Positions 45,139-56,631 of a DNA stretch of 64,000 nucleotides are shown piece after piece. The stretch is from Cunninghamia lanceolata (taxonomy: Eukaryota; Streptophyta; Pinopsida; Cupressales; Cupressaceae): assembly GCA_027924645.1 (NCBI GenBank), contig BSBN01001251.1, positions 868,001 to 932,000 of the forward strand, written 5' to 3'. The position numbers were made by a program, and so were the translations under genes. The notes below the pieces were generated by a model. That model did no database searches. It was not told the DNA's origin and worked only from the letters and a program-made list of their open reading frames with translations. How positions within the stretch are numbered: the stretch's first letter is position 1; each line of letters opens with the position of its first letter.

Positions 45139-48100
45139 GAGTACTGCAACTGGGGAGTGGGAATGACATCCCATTGTATCTCCCCAAATGCAAAAATTAC
45201 TAACCTCTTATGAAATCTTCCCATAAGTTAATACTATTGTTTGGAAGACTTATATACCACTCTTTTGCACTTTCTTCTAATGATTACTGTTACTAATTTT
45301 TGTTCACACTAAAATTAGTTTGACCTAAGTGCAGTTGTTCAAAAGGAATAAAAGAAAACTTTAAAGTTAAGCATTTATTGAACAGTTGATATCTTGACAA
45401 AATAGAAATGGACTTCAGTTGACAGGACAACCCATCAATCTAATTAAGACTGATGAGTCAACATGACAAGAGAATAAGGTTACCAAGATATCAATTATTC
45501 AAGAAATATAGTTGTTTTAACATGGTGTTATCTTTCAGGAGTTATAAGTCAGATTGGTTTTCACTTAATCACATTTGAAAGAAAGAAAGAAATATATTTG
45601 TTTAAACTGTTATTTCATGTCATGTTTTGAACATACATTCAATATCTGTTACTTTATCCTATGCATTGATTGAAAAATAAATACACATACATCAAGTGCA
45701 TAATATAGAGTAACTAATTATGCTTAAAAGAAGTGTTCAAATGTGTCCCACACAAGCCGTGGGAGTAACTACATTGAGGAATTGCAGACATGCAAGCTAT
45801 ACATTTGAATGATAAAAGAAATAATATGAACACATGATAAAAGTAAGCATCCATCATTGCCTAAGCAAGAAGGTTGTCTTGTTGGTGTTGGTCTTTAGTC
45901 TTCATCTTCAGCTCCTATCATCGATTGAACTTGCAAAAAATTGAGGACAGTCCTGTAAGAGCTCCGAATGTTTAAAGTTATCATATGCTTTTATCAAGCA
46001 GATACATCAACTTGTCACATCATGTAATTCATATGAAAGATCAGATCATACATGTGCTACAAGTCAGAATTCCATGAAGAAGATCAATCAATACCATCAG
46101 GTATATTTTTTATGCTAACTTGTTTGTTCACTGTGCAGGTATAGGAGAAGTAATGTTGCTTATTTGAAGATGTTAAAACATGTGGAGAAAATGTGGCTCC
46201 TACAAGGGTTGAGCCCAACATGTTTCCCTTTTCTATTCATTTGAAAAGGATATCAGAATGAAAGACAGGATGAATCATCTAAGATATTTCATGTGTCATA
46301 AGATCAACTTGTAGAAGAGTCACAAAGAGATCAGTATTTCAAAATCAACTTGTCAATGTACTGAATATAGAAATGTAGCTATGAAAAGGTACTTTTCTTT
46401 ATTTCTACCATCCCTAGAATGCCTTTCTGCTATCATATTTCATGCTACAGTCAGCTAGATAGATCAAATATCATAAGATCAAACCTTAAGAGGTCACAAA
46501 AACATACAAATTGTAATGGATGAACATATGAATGAACCTTTGTTATGATTGTCATAAGTAATCAGATAACAACATTAGAAGACATACTTGTGATAAAATT
46601 GAGAATCAGTAAAGAGAAGTACAAGGACAGTATCAGGCTAATTCCTATCATGTAGTTGTTCATAATGAACATGACTCACAAGTATAGGTATGACACCAAT
46701 GATAATTTACAACTAAGGTTCACCTTGTGATCATTGATATGATGCATAGAATTACAATGATATCACTGTATCATTTGGCCAAATACATGCCAAATTTCTA
46801 TCATCTCTGAACCAATGATATGTTGCAATCAGTAGTATATGATACAAATATGATACAATATGAATGAAAAATAATCTACCTACAATTCAAATTCATAGGC
46901 CATTCATGCATTGTGAACTATATGCATAATGAGCAGCTACATGAGATAGCTTGAGGATCACAGTAACAGTCATCTCATCAGGGACAATCATAGTTGTAAA
47001 AGACATTCATCATGCACAGAGGAGTAGCCATGTGATTGTAATCAAGAGATAGATGTCTCAAACAAGTCAGACATTCCTTCAAGGAGCAACAAATACAATA
47101 GGAGCAAACAACACCAAGAAGTCATCTTATGGCATACTAAAGAAGGAGTAAACAGTCATCATATCTGAGAACAATGGTCTATAATGACTATCACAAAACA
47201 ATGCTAACTATTTTTGAGAAAAACCTTAATTTTGATAAGAGCCATAAAGCTTAGATCTTGCCAGCATCAGCAACTATCAAAGAAGAAATATAATTACATC
47301 AATGAGTGTAGTTAAAGCACTTAGGACAAATTATGGGTGATTTAGACCTTGTAAGATATGTAAAGACCTCATTTGTAAGTGTTCACAGTGTATCCAGAGC
47401 ATTTACTCATGACCATGTTCAAGAATTATTGAATGAGAATGAAAACAAGGGATCTAAGCCTCATCCATCATGCATAAATACAATGATTGATAGTAGAGTG
47501 ATTACTCATAGTTCTATGAAGGTAAGGGTCATGATACTGAATTTGTTTTAGCTCATACTGGTGGATCTGTACCTATAGCACAATTAATAGTCAAGGAAGG
47601 AGATCATCACAAGTGCTATAACAGAAATCAAGAGGTAGTGGGACAGTCTTCCAAGAGGTATGAAATCATTACACTTATCCTTGTCACAATGACCAATGAA
47701 TAGTGAGGGTAGATTCAGAAGAACAAAAACATCTTGAGACATTGATGAAGAAGACTATCATAACAAGAAAGAGCAACAGTAGATAAGGAGCAGTCATGTT
47801 CATTAAGGTTTAGACCATTACATAAGATAAAGTGCAGGGCACCAAGGTCTTCATTATGCAGATTGACAATCTCAAAGAGAAGGAGGTCAAGATCAAATCA
47901 CTATAAGTAGAAATATAAAGATTGATCTGCATAAGAACATGTGAACTGAGTTGAGTTTAAACCCTCATAGAGTTCTAAAATTCAAGGTCATACCTTCAGG
48001 AGCAATCTTAATGCTATAAATATTGAAACAATCCTGCCATTATAGCAATATATCAAAAATATGATTTAGGGAGATTAGTTGAAAGAAAGAACAATACATG

Positions 48101-49290
48101 TATTGAATTAACAAAGACAAACAAAGGAACAACATAATAGAAAGACAGAGTTTTCAGTCAACAATGACTATGATTACAAAGTGTGGGCTGCTCTACATAA
48201 CAGTTATAGTAGCAGAACAGGTGTAGCAAAATAATCATGCACAGCAGCAATAACAATCATGTAGAGCAACAAAAATAAAACATGCATGTATAATGAAAGG
48301 AGGTACTTGCTAGCAGCATGATAATAGTCCAAGGAGGTTTGCCAAGCTTAGGGTAGTCAGTAATAAAACAACTCATCAGGAAATGCATTAGGAAATAACA
48401 ACATGCTAGATGATGGACAATCTCAAACCACTCTCATGCCAGCACACTAGTACATGCTTCTCAGTATCAGAGTGTTGTATCAAGTTTTCCTTAATCACAC
48501 CTTATAAGCTATGTTGTCTTTCCTGAAGCATCGTGAGGTCACCACTCATCACAAGGGGGAACTAATCAATAAGGCAGGGGCAACATGAAGGATAGCTAGG
48601 CTAACACATAGCCTCTACAGGAAAAGAACATTGATCAAGGAGTCACCAGCAAGGTACAGGCAGAGAATAGAACAAATATTTACCACTTTTTGTTGTGAAT
48701 GAGTGACAGAGCCAAAAAGGGTTCAGAAAAGTGCTTAGAAGCATGGCCATGGGTAAAGAGATAATTTCCTATCAAGATTTCAAAATAAACCCTCATTTCA
48801 TGTCAAATCCTTCAAGGTTTACAACAGAGAAAATCAAAGATTATGCTACAGAGAATGACAATGGCCACGACCATATGAAAAAGAGAGAAAGGAATGAATA
48901 CCCAGATACAAAAAAATGAAACCCTTGTTTCTTTTTGGAATATACAGAGATATTCAGGTATCTACAGCAAGGAGAAGAGTGGAGTTACCTTCAGATGAAG
49001 AGAGGAAAGTATGAAACGACCGCGACCCTTTTAGGAGGTTTTTTCTCAGTTTTTCTCACATTTTGTAGATGTTAACACACAGAACAAGGAAATTTAATAC
49101 ACAGGAGGAAATATACTTGATAGCAGATCCACATAGTTCTCATACGAAGCAGCCTTCACATTAAAGGGGCATGGCCATTATTGAAAAGAAACATTTCTAT
49201 GTAAGAAAAGACAAATACCCAATTCATTATTTGAAAACCTAGCTTCATTGTTTATGAACAGTCAAAGGAAATATACAGGAAATGATATAG
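45139..49290. other. AT-rich, purine-biased DNA without recognisable genes
   Basis: About 4.1 kb in which I see no gene. Open frames are short (73 codons or fewer) and have no recognisable motif, including those at 47333-47551 and 48731-48919. The plus strand is A-rich, with recurring words such as 'atcaagag', 'gtcatcat' and 'acaatga'. A module containing 'atggccat' followed by 'aaataaaccctcattt' occurs at about 48742-48800 and, in diverged form, at 49290-49345. This may be the remains of an old noncoding element or an intron; I cannot tell which. Confidence 0.4.
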
Positions 49291-49740
49291 CATCAGGCCG
49301 TGGCCAAAGAGTCATTTTCTTTCAACATTTTCTGTAAACCCTCATTTCCATTTTAGATTTCCTTGCATTTTCTATATCTGTGGAGTGAAGATAATATACA
49401 AGATGCAAAATGGTGGAATAGCCATCGCAGATGAAGGAAAAAATGCCACATAAGTGACATAAGTTGCCAGTCAAAAGTCAAAAGACACTCACCTTTTTAC
49501 TCCTTGCATTCTAATGCATGAGTTTTGACAAGAGAGCCCCCAAGATAGAAACGGTTACCAAAGAGGTCTTCCAAACCCCAAGTGCCATGGAGAGTTGCAG
49601 AGCGGCAGCCAAGGAGAGGATGCAAAGTGAAAATGAGTTAAACTTTAGGGTTTACTCATTGTTTTGTCCATCGAAGCTTCTTTTTCCGTTTCATTTTTTG
49701 ACTTTGCAAAATAATAAATCATTGCCTTATCTGAAAATGC
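49291..49740 (+). repeat. Diverged copy of a block also found in the 5' LTR of G
   Basis: Sequence such as 'actttagggttta', 'ttgttttg' and 'ttttttgactttgca' occurs here (about 49640-49710) and in the same order at about 10880-10945, within the block absent from the other LTR of G. Upstream, 'gccatgg', 'aaaccccaag' and 'gtgcc/gtggcc' words are also shared. The similarity is moderate by eye. The overlapping 113-codon frame at 49518-49859 has no recognisable motif. Confidence 0.45.
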
Positions 49741-49859
49741 CGATGGGGGTCAAGACATTAAGTGGTATATTCCTAACAATCATGGTTAGAAAGGGCCAAC
49801 AAGAATGTATTTCTTGCATATTGTTTAAAGTCAAATGGTGGTCGATTGAAGGAGAGTAA

Positions 49860-51489
49860 TTATTATACCTTATAAAACCCAAACAATACTTATTACCTTA
49901 GAATCGACTATCACATGGTCAAAAGATTCTGATAATATTTGTACATGCAAAGTGACCGAATATGGTCAATGAGAATATTCCTTATGCTATTTTTTACATG
50001 AAGGAACTATTAAGAGAATATGGTATTTTTGGCATGGTAAATACATATGGCAGAGTGACAAGGAGACTTAGGACTTTTTATTTTGCATGATATATATGTG
50101 AGGTAGTGAGATAATTTTGCATGGTGATTGGAGTTATAACGTAGAGAAGAGATATGTGTTTTCTTTTGATACAAATATGGAGTTATAAGGGTTTGTATGT
50201 AATGCCTTGGTTTTTTATGCATTCTAGATAATGTATTTGGAGAGATAAGGGTATATTTTTCCCTTAAGGCATATTGGCATGTAGTTAGATATTTTTTCTC
50301 ACAAGGAGCTATAAGGAGATTGCATTTTTCTCTAAGTCCTATTTTTTGCTCAAATCATGCAAATTAGGCATGTGTATTTGGAGTGATAAGGAGTTTCTAT
50401 TTCTCATGCATGATTTTACAAATAAATCAATTGTAAATAAATAATAAAGTAATATTTTACAAATTACTTTATTATTTTTCACAAATTGTAAAATTAAATA
50501 AGTACAAGTTGTAACCATTAATAGAGTGATTATTTTAATTACTTTATTATTTACTCACAATCAATTTTGCAAAAGCAAAATCATGCAAATTGATGAGTTG
50601 AGTTAACTAGGACATCTAGGGGATTTTTGCATGATTTGAGGAGTGATTTAAGGGATCTTGGTCAAATTTTTGGTCAAGCATATGGAGAGGTCCAAATTGA
50701 AGCTATTTTTGCTCAATTTGTGGTAGTTTGAGCCCTTATTTTTGGGGATTTTTGAGTTTTCTCATGGATCACTTTGGAGGACTTATTTTTAGAGGCAGTA
50801 AGTTGCAGTTCCTTTTTTGCATGCCTCTTAGTGAGAGCAAAGCTATATATTGTAAAGTAAAATTTGTTTTTGCTAGTTTTGGCCTTTTTGCTCTTATACA
50901 CTTTGAGAGAAGAAGGTTTTGTAGCTCAATTTTTATAGTTTTATAGAGAAATTACAACAAGTTACAAGTTCCATTTTTGTCTCTCTTGCAATATTTCCTT
51001 TGTTCTTTGAAATCAAGTAGTTGCCTTTCCATTTAATGCAAATTGTATGAAGTGATTTGATGAAGTTTTACTGTGTTTAATCATTAAAACCTTTAAAATT
51101 ATTGTCTCACTTTTGCTTGCAGTAATAAGCATAGTGTTATTGCAGGTCTTAGGTTGTGTTAATCATTTTCCTTCATAGAAAGCCTATTTTCAAGCCTTCC
51201 TTAGAAATACTTGTGATATTTATGTCAAGATAGGATTGTGTGAGTCAGATTTCTGAGTTATATTGTGAACCAGATTGCATATTTTTACCCATATTAGGTG
51301 CATCACCATATTTCACAGTTTTCATTTCTATATAGTTTCATTCTTACCCTTTTCCAAAATAGAAAATCATACATTCCAATAGAATATTTTAAGGGAACCA
51401 GCCCACAATATGGAGGTCTAATTTTGTTAGAGGGCACCCACAACCTGAAATTAGTCCCATGTTATGTAGAATTACAAATCTTTTCCAGC
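49860..51489. other. AT-rich region with a hairpin; no gene seen
   Basis: No protein-like frame. Repeated 'ggagttataagg'/'ggagtgataagg' words occur between 50120 and 50390. The only distinct structure is the inverted repeat at 50439-50477. Frames at 50728-50946 and 51298-51516 show no motifs. Confidence 0.4.
50439..50477. repeat. Perfect 15-base AT-rich inverted repeat
   Basis: AAATAATAAAGTAAT (50439-50453) and ATTACTTTATTATTT (50463-50477) are exact complements around a 9-base loop. Flanking 'caattgt' and 'acaaattg' extend the symmetry imperfectly. A related 'attactttattattt' lies again at about 50539-50553. Confidence 0.85.
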
Positions 51490-52290
51490 CTTGCATATAG
51501 GTGCAATTCCCAGTGATAACAATTACACAGACAACTTCATCATAACATCCACATCTTCAATTTCATACTCATCAGTCACATTGATAAATCTTCAGAGGTG
51601 TTCTTCATTGGTGATAGTATTATTGCCTTGAAATTTAGGCACCTTACCCTTAAACCTTGTTTGGTATTAAATTAGGATAATTTGGGATGCCATAAAATCC
51701 AATTGGCTATATATTTCCATTCCTAGGAGATGTCTTGGTGGTAGGAATCATTAAGCACGTCTCTTGTTATGAGCTCTCATATTTTTTGGTTATGTTGTTG
51801 ATTATGTTGCTAATTTTATATAGATTGATTAGGAGTATTATGATATTGAGGATGATTATATTGTTGAGAATTTGGGACAAGTTAGGATTGTTGCAAATCA
51901 ATTTAATATTGTAATTCTCTTTTTATTTTCCTAAGGTAGTAAAGAAGATCCAACCTTTCATCAATTTCTCTTTCCCTACACTCATTTTTTGATTGTGTAG
52001 CAGCATTGGCATCATCAAATGGAGTATCTTTTTAGGCTTAGTCCTATGCGTAGAAGTAGGGGAATTAGGATGTGATCCTACTCTTGTATTTCTTATGTTT
52101 GTAAGATTTGATACATTCAAATCTTCATATTGTACCTCTTGGGATATGTTTCTATCCTCTCTAGTCATGCTCATTGAATCTCTTAGCATGCCATATTCAT
52201 GTATATGGTTACTTTTACTAGATCTAATAATTTTATCACTAGAATCATCTAAAGTATAAGAATATTGATCCCTTAAATCAACATGCACAT
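51490..52290 (-). pseudogene. Ty3/gypsy-type gag remnant, minus strand
   Basis: On the minus strand, 51515-51645 reads PKFQGNNTITNEEHL, then RFINVTDEYEIEDVDVMMKL. This matches the start of gag capsids in which 'EEHL' and 'EIEDVDV' precede the MKLF motif. Upstream of it (51923-52288) is an open, Asn/Ser-rich 121-codon segment without known motifs. A possible PBS (TTGGTATCATTATCC) lies at about 52620-52635 on the same strand. No pol follows to the left. The capsid identification is fairly firm; the upstream part is inferred. Confidence 0.6.
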
Positions 52291-52914
52291 TATCTCTACT
52301 AGAAGGGCCAACATCATATCTTTAAAAGTATATCTAGTAGAATACCTTGGTTTGTATCTTTCTAGGCACTATGTTGTCTTCTTGAGTGTGCTACCATATT
52401 ATTAGGCTCTTATGAATTCTTTGAATGCTTCTCTCTTTCCATCCTTGATTATTTCTTTTAATTTTTTTATGGGCTCAGTTGAACAAAGTCATTACTCTTG
52501 ACTTGGGAAGAGACAAATTTTCTTTAGTAGAAAAGGCTTTAAAATTAAGAATCAAAACTTAAGAAAACTTTTCCAAATTAATGAAGTCTTAAAATAAGAT
52601 TCAAATGATTTGATTTGGGATAATGATACCAATTTTATTGGTGCACAAAGTTGAGTCTCCTCAAACCCCTAAATCCAAGCAATTTTTGAGTGTTAAGGGT
52701 GTCAAACTCAAGATCAAGACTTCAACTCATCTTCAAGATGAGGCAAATAAGGACAACACTGATAGGGTGGGTAAAATGTTCTTTTTCTTTTGGCTCTACT
52801 AAACCAAGGGGGGTATTCCCTAGGGTGTACAAGAATGAAATGGATAGTAGCATGAAACTATACCTTGACACAAACCATACCCAATGAACACAATACTTTG
52901 GTTATGTTACACAC
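52291..52914. other. Leader and possible LTR remnant of the minus-strand gypsy gag
   Basis: On the minus strand the region between the possible PBS (about 52620-52635) and the gag remnant would be the leader. Sequence to its right (52637-52914) could be what is left of that element's 5' LTR, truncated by the LTR fragment at 52915. No gene is visible. Confidence 0.35.
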
Positions 52915-53300
52915 ATGGTTCCTAAGGTTGTCATTGATGTCAACACTATCATGGATGTGTGATGGTGTTCATGGTTGGATGTCATGCCTTGATTAATGCA
53001 GAGTTGATTATGAAGTTATATTAATATGGGAATTAGAAGAATCAAGAAGACATATTAAGATGGGAATTAGAAGCATCAAGAAGATACATTAATACGAGAA
53101 TTAGAAACACTAAGATGATCAGATGTGTTGTTGATGTTGGGAAGATGTTATTGGTGGCCTAATCCAAGTTTCATGGTGTTTGGATTATCAGAAGAGTGTT
53201 TTGCAGTTAACAATCTAAAGACAATGTTGTTTCGGTGAAGGTCTTCTTAGTAGGGAAATGGAATGCTCCGTATCTATCATTTGAAAGTATTTTCTTAGCA
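52915..53300 (+). mobile_element. Truncated LTR related to the solo LTR at 28896-30667
   Basis: TGTTACACACATGGTTCC, then 'ggttgtcattgatgtcaaca', 'tgatggtgttcatggttgga' and 'atcagaagagtgttttgcag' match the minus strand of 30667-30360 closely, in the same order. Similarity fades after about 53300, so only the first few hundred bases of an LTR of about 1.7 kb are present. It contains an expanded tandem repeat (53023-53120). Confidence 0.7.
53023..53120. repeat. Three 34-base tandem copies in the LTR fragment
   Basis: The unit includes 'atgggaattagaag' and 'atcaagaaga'. Copies start at 53023, 53057 and 53091, the third diverged. The related solo LTR (28896-30667) has a single 'tttgggaattagaagcatga' at this place, so the expansion is specific to this copy. 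Confidence 0.85.
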
Positions 53301-53416
53301 CCTGGTGACTCTATTTGGTGTTTTAACTTGCATCCTAGTGTTCCAAGACCCTGTTGTCTATATTCATTCTAGATTCATTATCTAGACTTGCCTATGCTTC
53401 ATGCTTTACCCTTGCA

Positions 53417-54395
53417 ATGTCTAGTTATCAATACCACAATGGTTATTCTCCATTTCATGAAAATTCAGGTTTTTGGCCTTCAAACAACTCTCCTCATTGC
53501 AACTAGCATTACCAATAGGAGCATTTTCAAACCACCCATTCTTAGCCTTCTTGGCAACCTTCCCATGCCTATAATCAATCCCAAGGAGAGCATCTTTCTC
53601 ATAACTAGCATGCTTATTCTCCTAGTCAGCTTCTAGATGATGATAACATGAGCATTAGAGATATGAGAGATATGCTACTAAACTTCCAAATGCAGCTAGA
53701 TGCTATTAAAAATGAGGAGAATAGTTGGCAGCAGGAAGAGCTTGCATATCAAGGTTATTTGTGCCAGTAGGAGAGGGAGGTAAAAACGAGGAATGGGGAA
53801 GAGTTTCTGCCTAAACAAATTGCAACCAAAGAAGAACAAATGAAGCAACTAATGGCTCAAATTCCAAGGTATGAAACCCAATCAGCACCTTGCATTCCTA
53901 ATTTCAGTTCAACTATTCTTGTAATGATGAATCATCCTTTGAATGAGGAGGTTTCCAAGTCCAATTTCCTTCAAGAAAAAACTCTTAAAACCTCAAGTAA
54001 GCCTCCTTGTGTCAAAATTCCAAGTTTTAGGAGTGTTCTTTCAATCCAACAACCAATTCATAACCAAGAGTAGTTCATAATGTTGCATATTCAACTTAGT
54101 AATGAGCATGTTTATCCTACTTCATTAGTTAAACCCTTTTGCCCTCCCACCATCTCCCTTTTCAAAGGAGGACCCATTATATGGAGAGAAAATGAAGGCT
54201 ATGTAGGCGAAGAGGAGAATATTTCAAGTGAAGATGATGAAGAGATAACTATTTGCAGCCCCTTTTGTGCCACCAAATCAGAAAAATCAGACATGGAGCA
54301 AGAGGAAGAATATGGTCTTGATGAAGAGGAGTGCATTCTCTCAAGTCCAGAAACTTCTCATGGAGCTAATTTGCAAGATCTCAGCTGGTTGGAGG
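53417..54395 (+). pseudogene. Gln/Ser-rich to acidic coding frame of unknown function (5' part)
   Basis: From the ATG at 53417 (MSSYQYHNGYSPFHENSGFW) one reading frame continues to the NA2 insertion with six in-frame stops, all TAG. The N-terminal part is rich in Gln, His, Pro and Tyr, like low-complexity regions of some gypsy gags. A coiled-coil-like stretch (DDDNMSIRDMRDMLLNFQ) and a Pro/Ser-rich part follow, then a strongly acidic end (EENISSEDDEEITI, DMEQEEEYGLDEEE). No gag or pol domain is recognised. It is most likely part of a retroelement, but a host gene cannot be excluded. It resumes at 63002. Confidence 0.5.
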
Positions 54396-56563
54396 TGTTG
54401 GCAAGAGACACTAATATGCATGACAAGTGTTGTCATTAATGGCAACTAAGTCTATTCCAGACATCCACATAACTTAATTTGTTCATATAGGAAGTCAGAA
54501 TAAGAATTTATCCAAGTCTGAGTAGCCAGAAACAAGGCATGTGACAGGGTTCGTTATCTTGGTCTGGATCTCTCTGGTGGTAAATCATAGTGTGCTGCGG
54601 ATCTAAGGGAGTCATAAGGATTGTCAGGACAATCTAAATCTAGAATTTTAGCCTCCGGTGATGAAGGATTCAAAAGTTATTAGCATCTGAGTATCAGGTT
54701 CCAGTTTGTCAGTGCAAACAAAAGAAGAACAGGCTGACTTTGTAATTGATCTTGGTTTTGGATATATGAAAATTTCTGGTTGGGCAATTTGTGATGATTA
54801 GTGATAGTGGCCGACATGTTTGATGATTTGTGAATACAATTTTTTGGTCCGCATTACAATTTGTGCATGGATTTGGCTAATAGAGTAGAGTCTTCAATAA
54901 AAGTTCTAAGTGTTCTTGAAGCCGACTGGAAAATTATTGAAATTCATGATGCGGATATATATAACCAATGGAATCAAATGATTTGTGTGGTAGTGATGCG
55001 ATGATATAATAAGTGAAAATAAAGGCAAAGATAAGTGCGAAGGTGAAGATCTAAGCTTGGATTATGACAAAGGAGTGAAACAGGGCAGAATAAAGATGAA
55101 GTGTATCAAGTCAGTATTCTGTGCTTAATCAGAACTGAATCTTTGCATTGGTAGATGCTAATTATCAATTCAAACACATTGTAATCTTCTTTCTGTAGGC
55201 AGTGAGCCTTCCTTTGAGCAGTGAACTCTGGGCAGTGAGCCCGAATGCATGTGCATTCCCCTTTTGCAATACTTTTAACAGAGTATAATTTTTGTGGTTT
55301 AACCCCCACCATGGTTTTTCCCTTACCCAGGTTTTGACGTTAAAAATCTTGGTGTTAAGTGTGTTATTTGTGTTTCTGTTCATGTGTTATTGATTCTTGC
55401 TTTTCATGATTATATCATTAATCTGTTAAGAAGTGGTAAAGAAGAATTAACTGCAGTCAGCATTAAATTTTTAAGACAACTGATTCACCCCCCCCCCCGT
55501 TGGGAATTAAGGTGTCTCAACCTTGATAATTCCTTGTATTTTTACATTATATTTATTTATTTATTACCTATTGTATTAATTGGATGCAAATCCTATGTTG
55601 TCATATTGTGGGAGTTGGCACGGTGATGTGTCATCCTACATGGCATATGACCACATGTAATTTTTTCCTCACATGAGGAGATAGGCATCCCACTTAGTGG
55701 TAGGAATATTTTTCCATGTGTTGGCATCTTGGATGTTGTGTAAGGGAATATTGACTGAAATGGTTATGATAGATTCCTATGATAGTTTTATGACATGTAA
55801 GAGTCAGAAATAGAAGGTTCTATGACAAGTGAAGACATGTGTCACAAGGCATCTTTGGGTGCCCCAAGGAGGGTTATGTCATGTTGTAAGAGAATATGCT
55901 ATTTATAGCCTATGTATGACAGATTCTCTTATAGTTGTAAGTTATGACAGCTATGACAGATTCTATGATAGTCGGTTGGTGCGTAAGAGCATATGTCATT
56001 GCCCAAATTGGAAATAGGTGACCATATTAGGATGGGGTGATATGACAAGTGTCATGACCATGATGCAATGTTGGATAAGTGTCTCTAGGAGTGGGTTTTG
56101 GGCCATGAGGCCAAGTTGGATGCCCATTCCAAGATATGTTCATTTTTGCCTTAAAAACTTCAATATAAGTAGGTGCTTGGAGAGGAGAAAGAGAGGGTGA
56201 TTAACAGGTGTTGTTATGCTACTAGTTTGTCTCTAGATATGAGTGTCAAAGACTCTTGAGTGCTTGCATTGCAAGTGTATTGTAAACCATTACAGTTTTG
56301 ATAATATAATGTGCAGTTTTGGAGTGTGGGGTTTTTCACCCAATAAGGGTTTTCCTCACGTATATCTTGTGTCTCTCTTCTCCTATCTTACATTCTTATG
56401 TGGTGCATTACTGCAATATCTCTGTTGTTGTATTAAACATTCTATAATTGTAAAGGTTAAAATGAATTTGCACTCTTCTCTCCTCATTAGATTAGTGTAG
56501 GAAGCGATTACCGTACACCTAGCTTCCTTTCACCCCTCTCAATTGTCAGCCCTAATTCCAACA
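54396..56563 (+). repeat. 5' LTR of NA2, split by a C1-family solo LTR
   Basis: Starts TGTTGGCAAGAGACAC, runs to the C-run at about 55497, is interrupted by the solo LTR, and resumes at 56533 to end at TTCCAACA (56563). Net length is about 1.13 kb, matching the 3' LTR. The 'gcagtgagc' words (about 55199-55240) are shared with the 3' LTR and with the NA1 LTRs. Confidence 0.85.
55498..56532 (+). mobile_element. Solo LTR of the C1 copia family in the 5' LTR of NA2
   Basis: GTTGGGAATTAAGGTGTCTC to AGCTTCCTTTCA matches the C1 LTRs (15245-16295 and 20526-21564) over its whole length. The target is the C-run of the SIRE-type LTR; the flanks CCCCC and CCCCT are consistent with a five-base duplication, though the homopolymer makes the exact bases uncertain. 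The uninterrupted target is visible in the 3' LTR at about 62968-62978. No internal sequence remains. Confidence 0.85.
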
Positions 56564-56631
56564 ATTGGTATTAGAGAAAGGTTCCTTGAAAGAAGCCTAA
56601 TAGCTTGAGGAAGATCTGGGAAGGTATTACA

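Noticed and set aside
49518..49859. A 113-codon frame starting MSFDKRAPK
   Set aside because: No motif is recognisable, it overlaps repeat-derived sequence shared with an LTR, and its composition becomes AT-driven after 50 residues.
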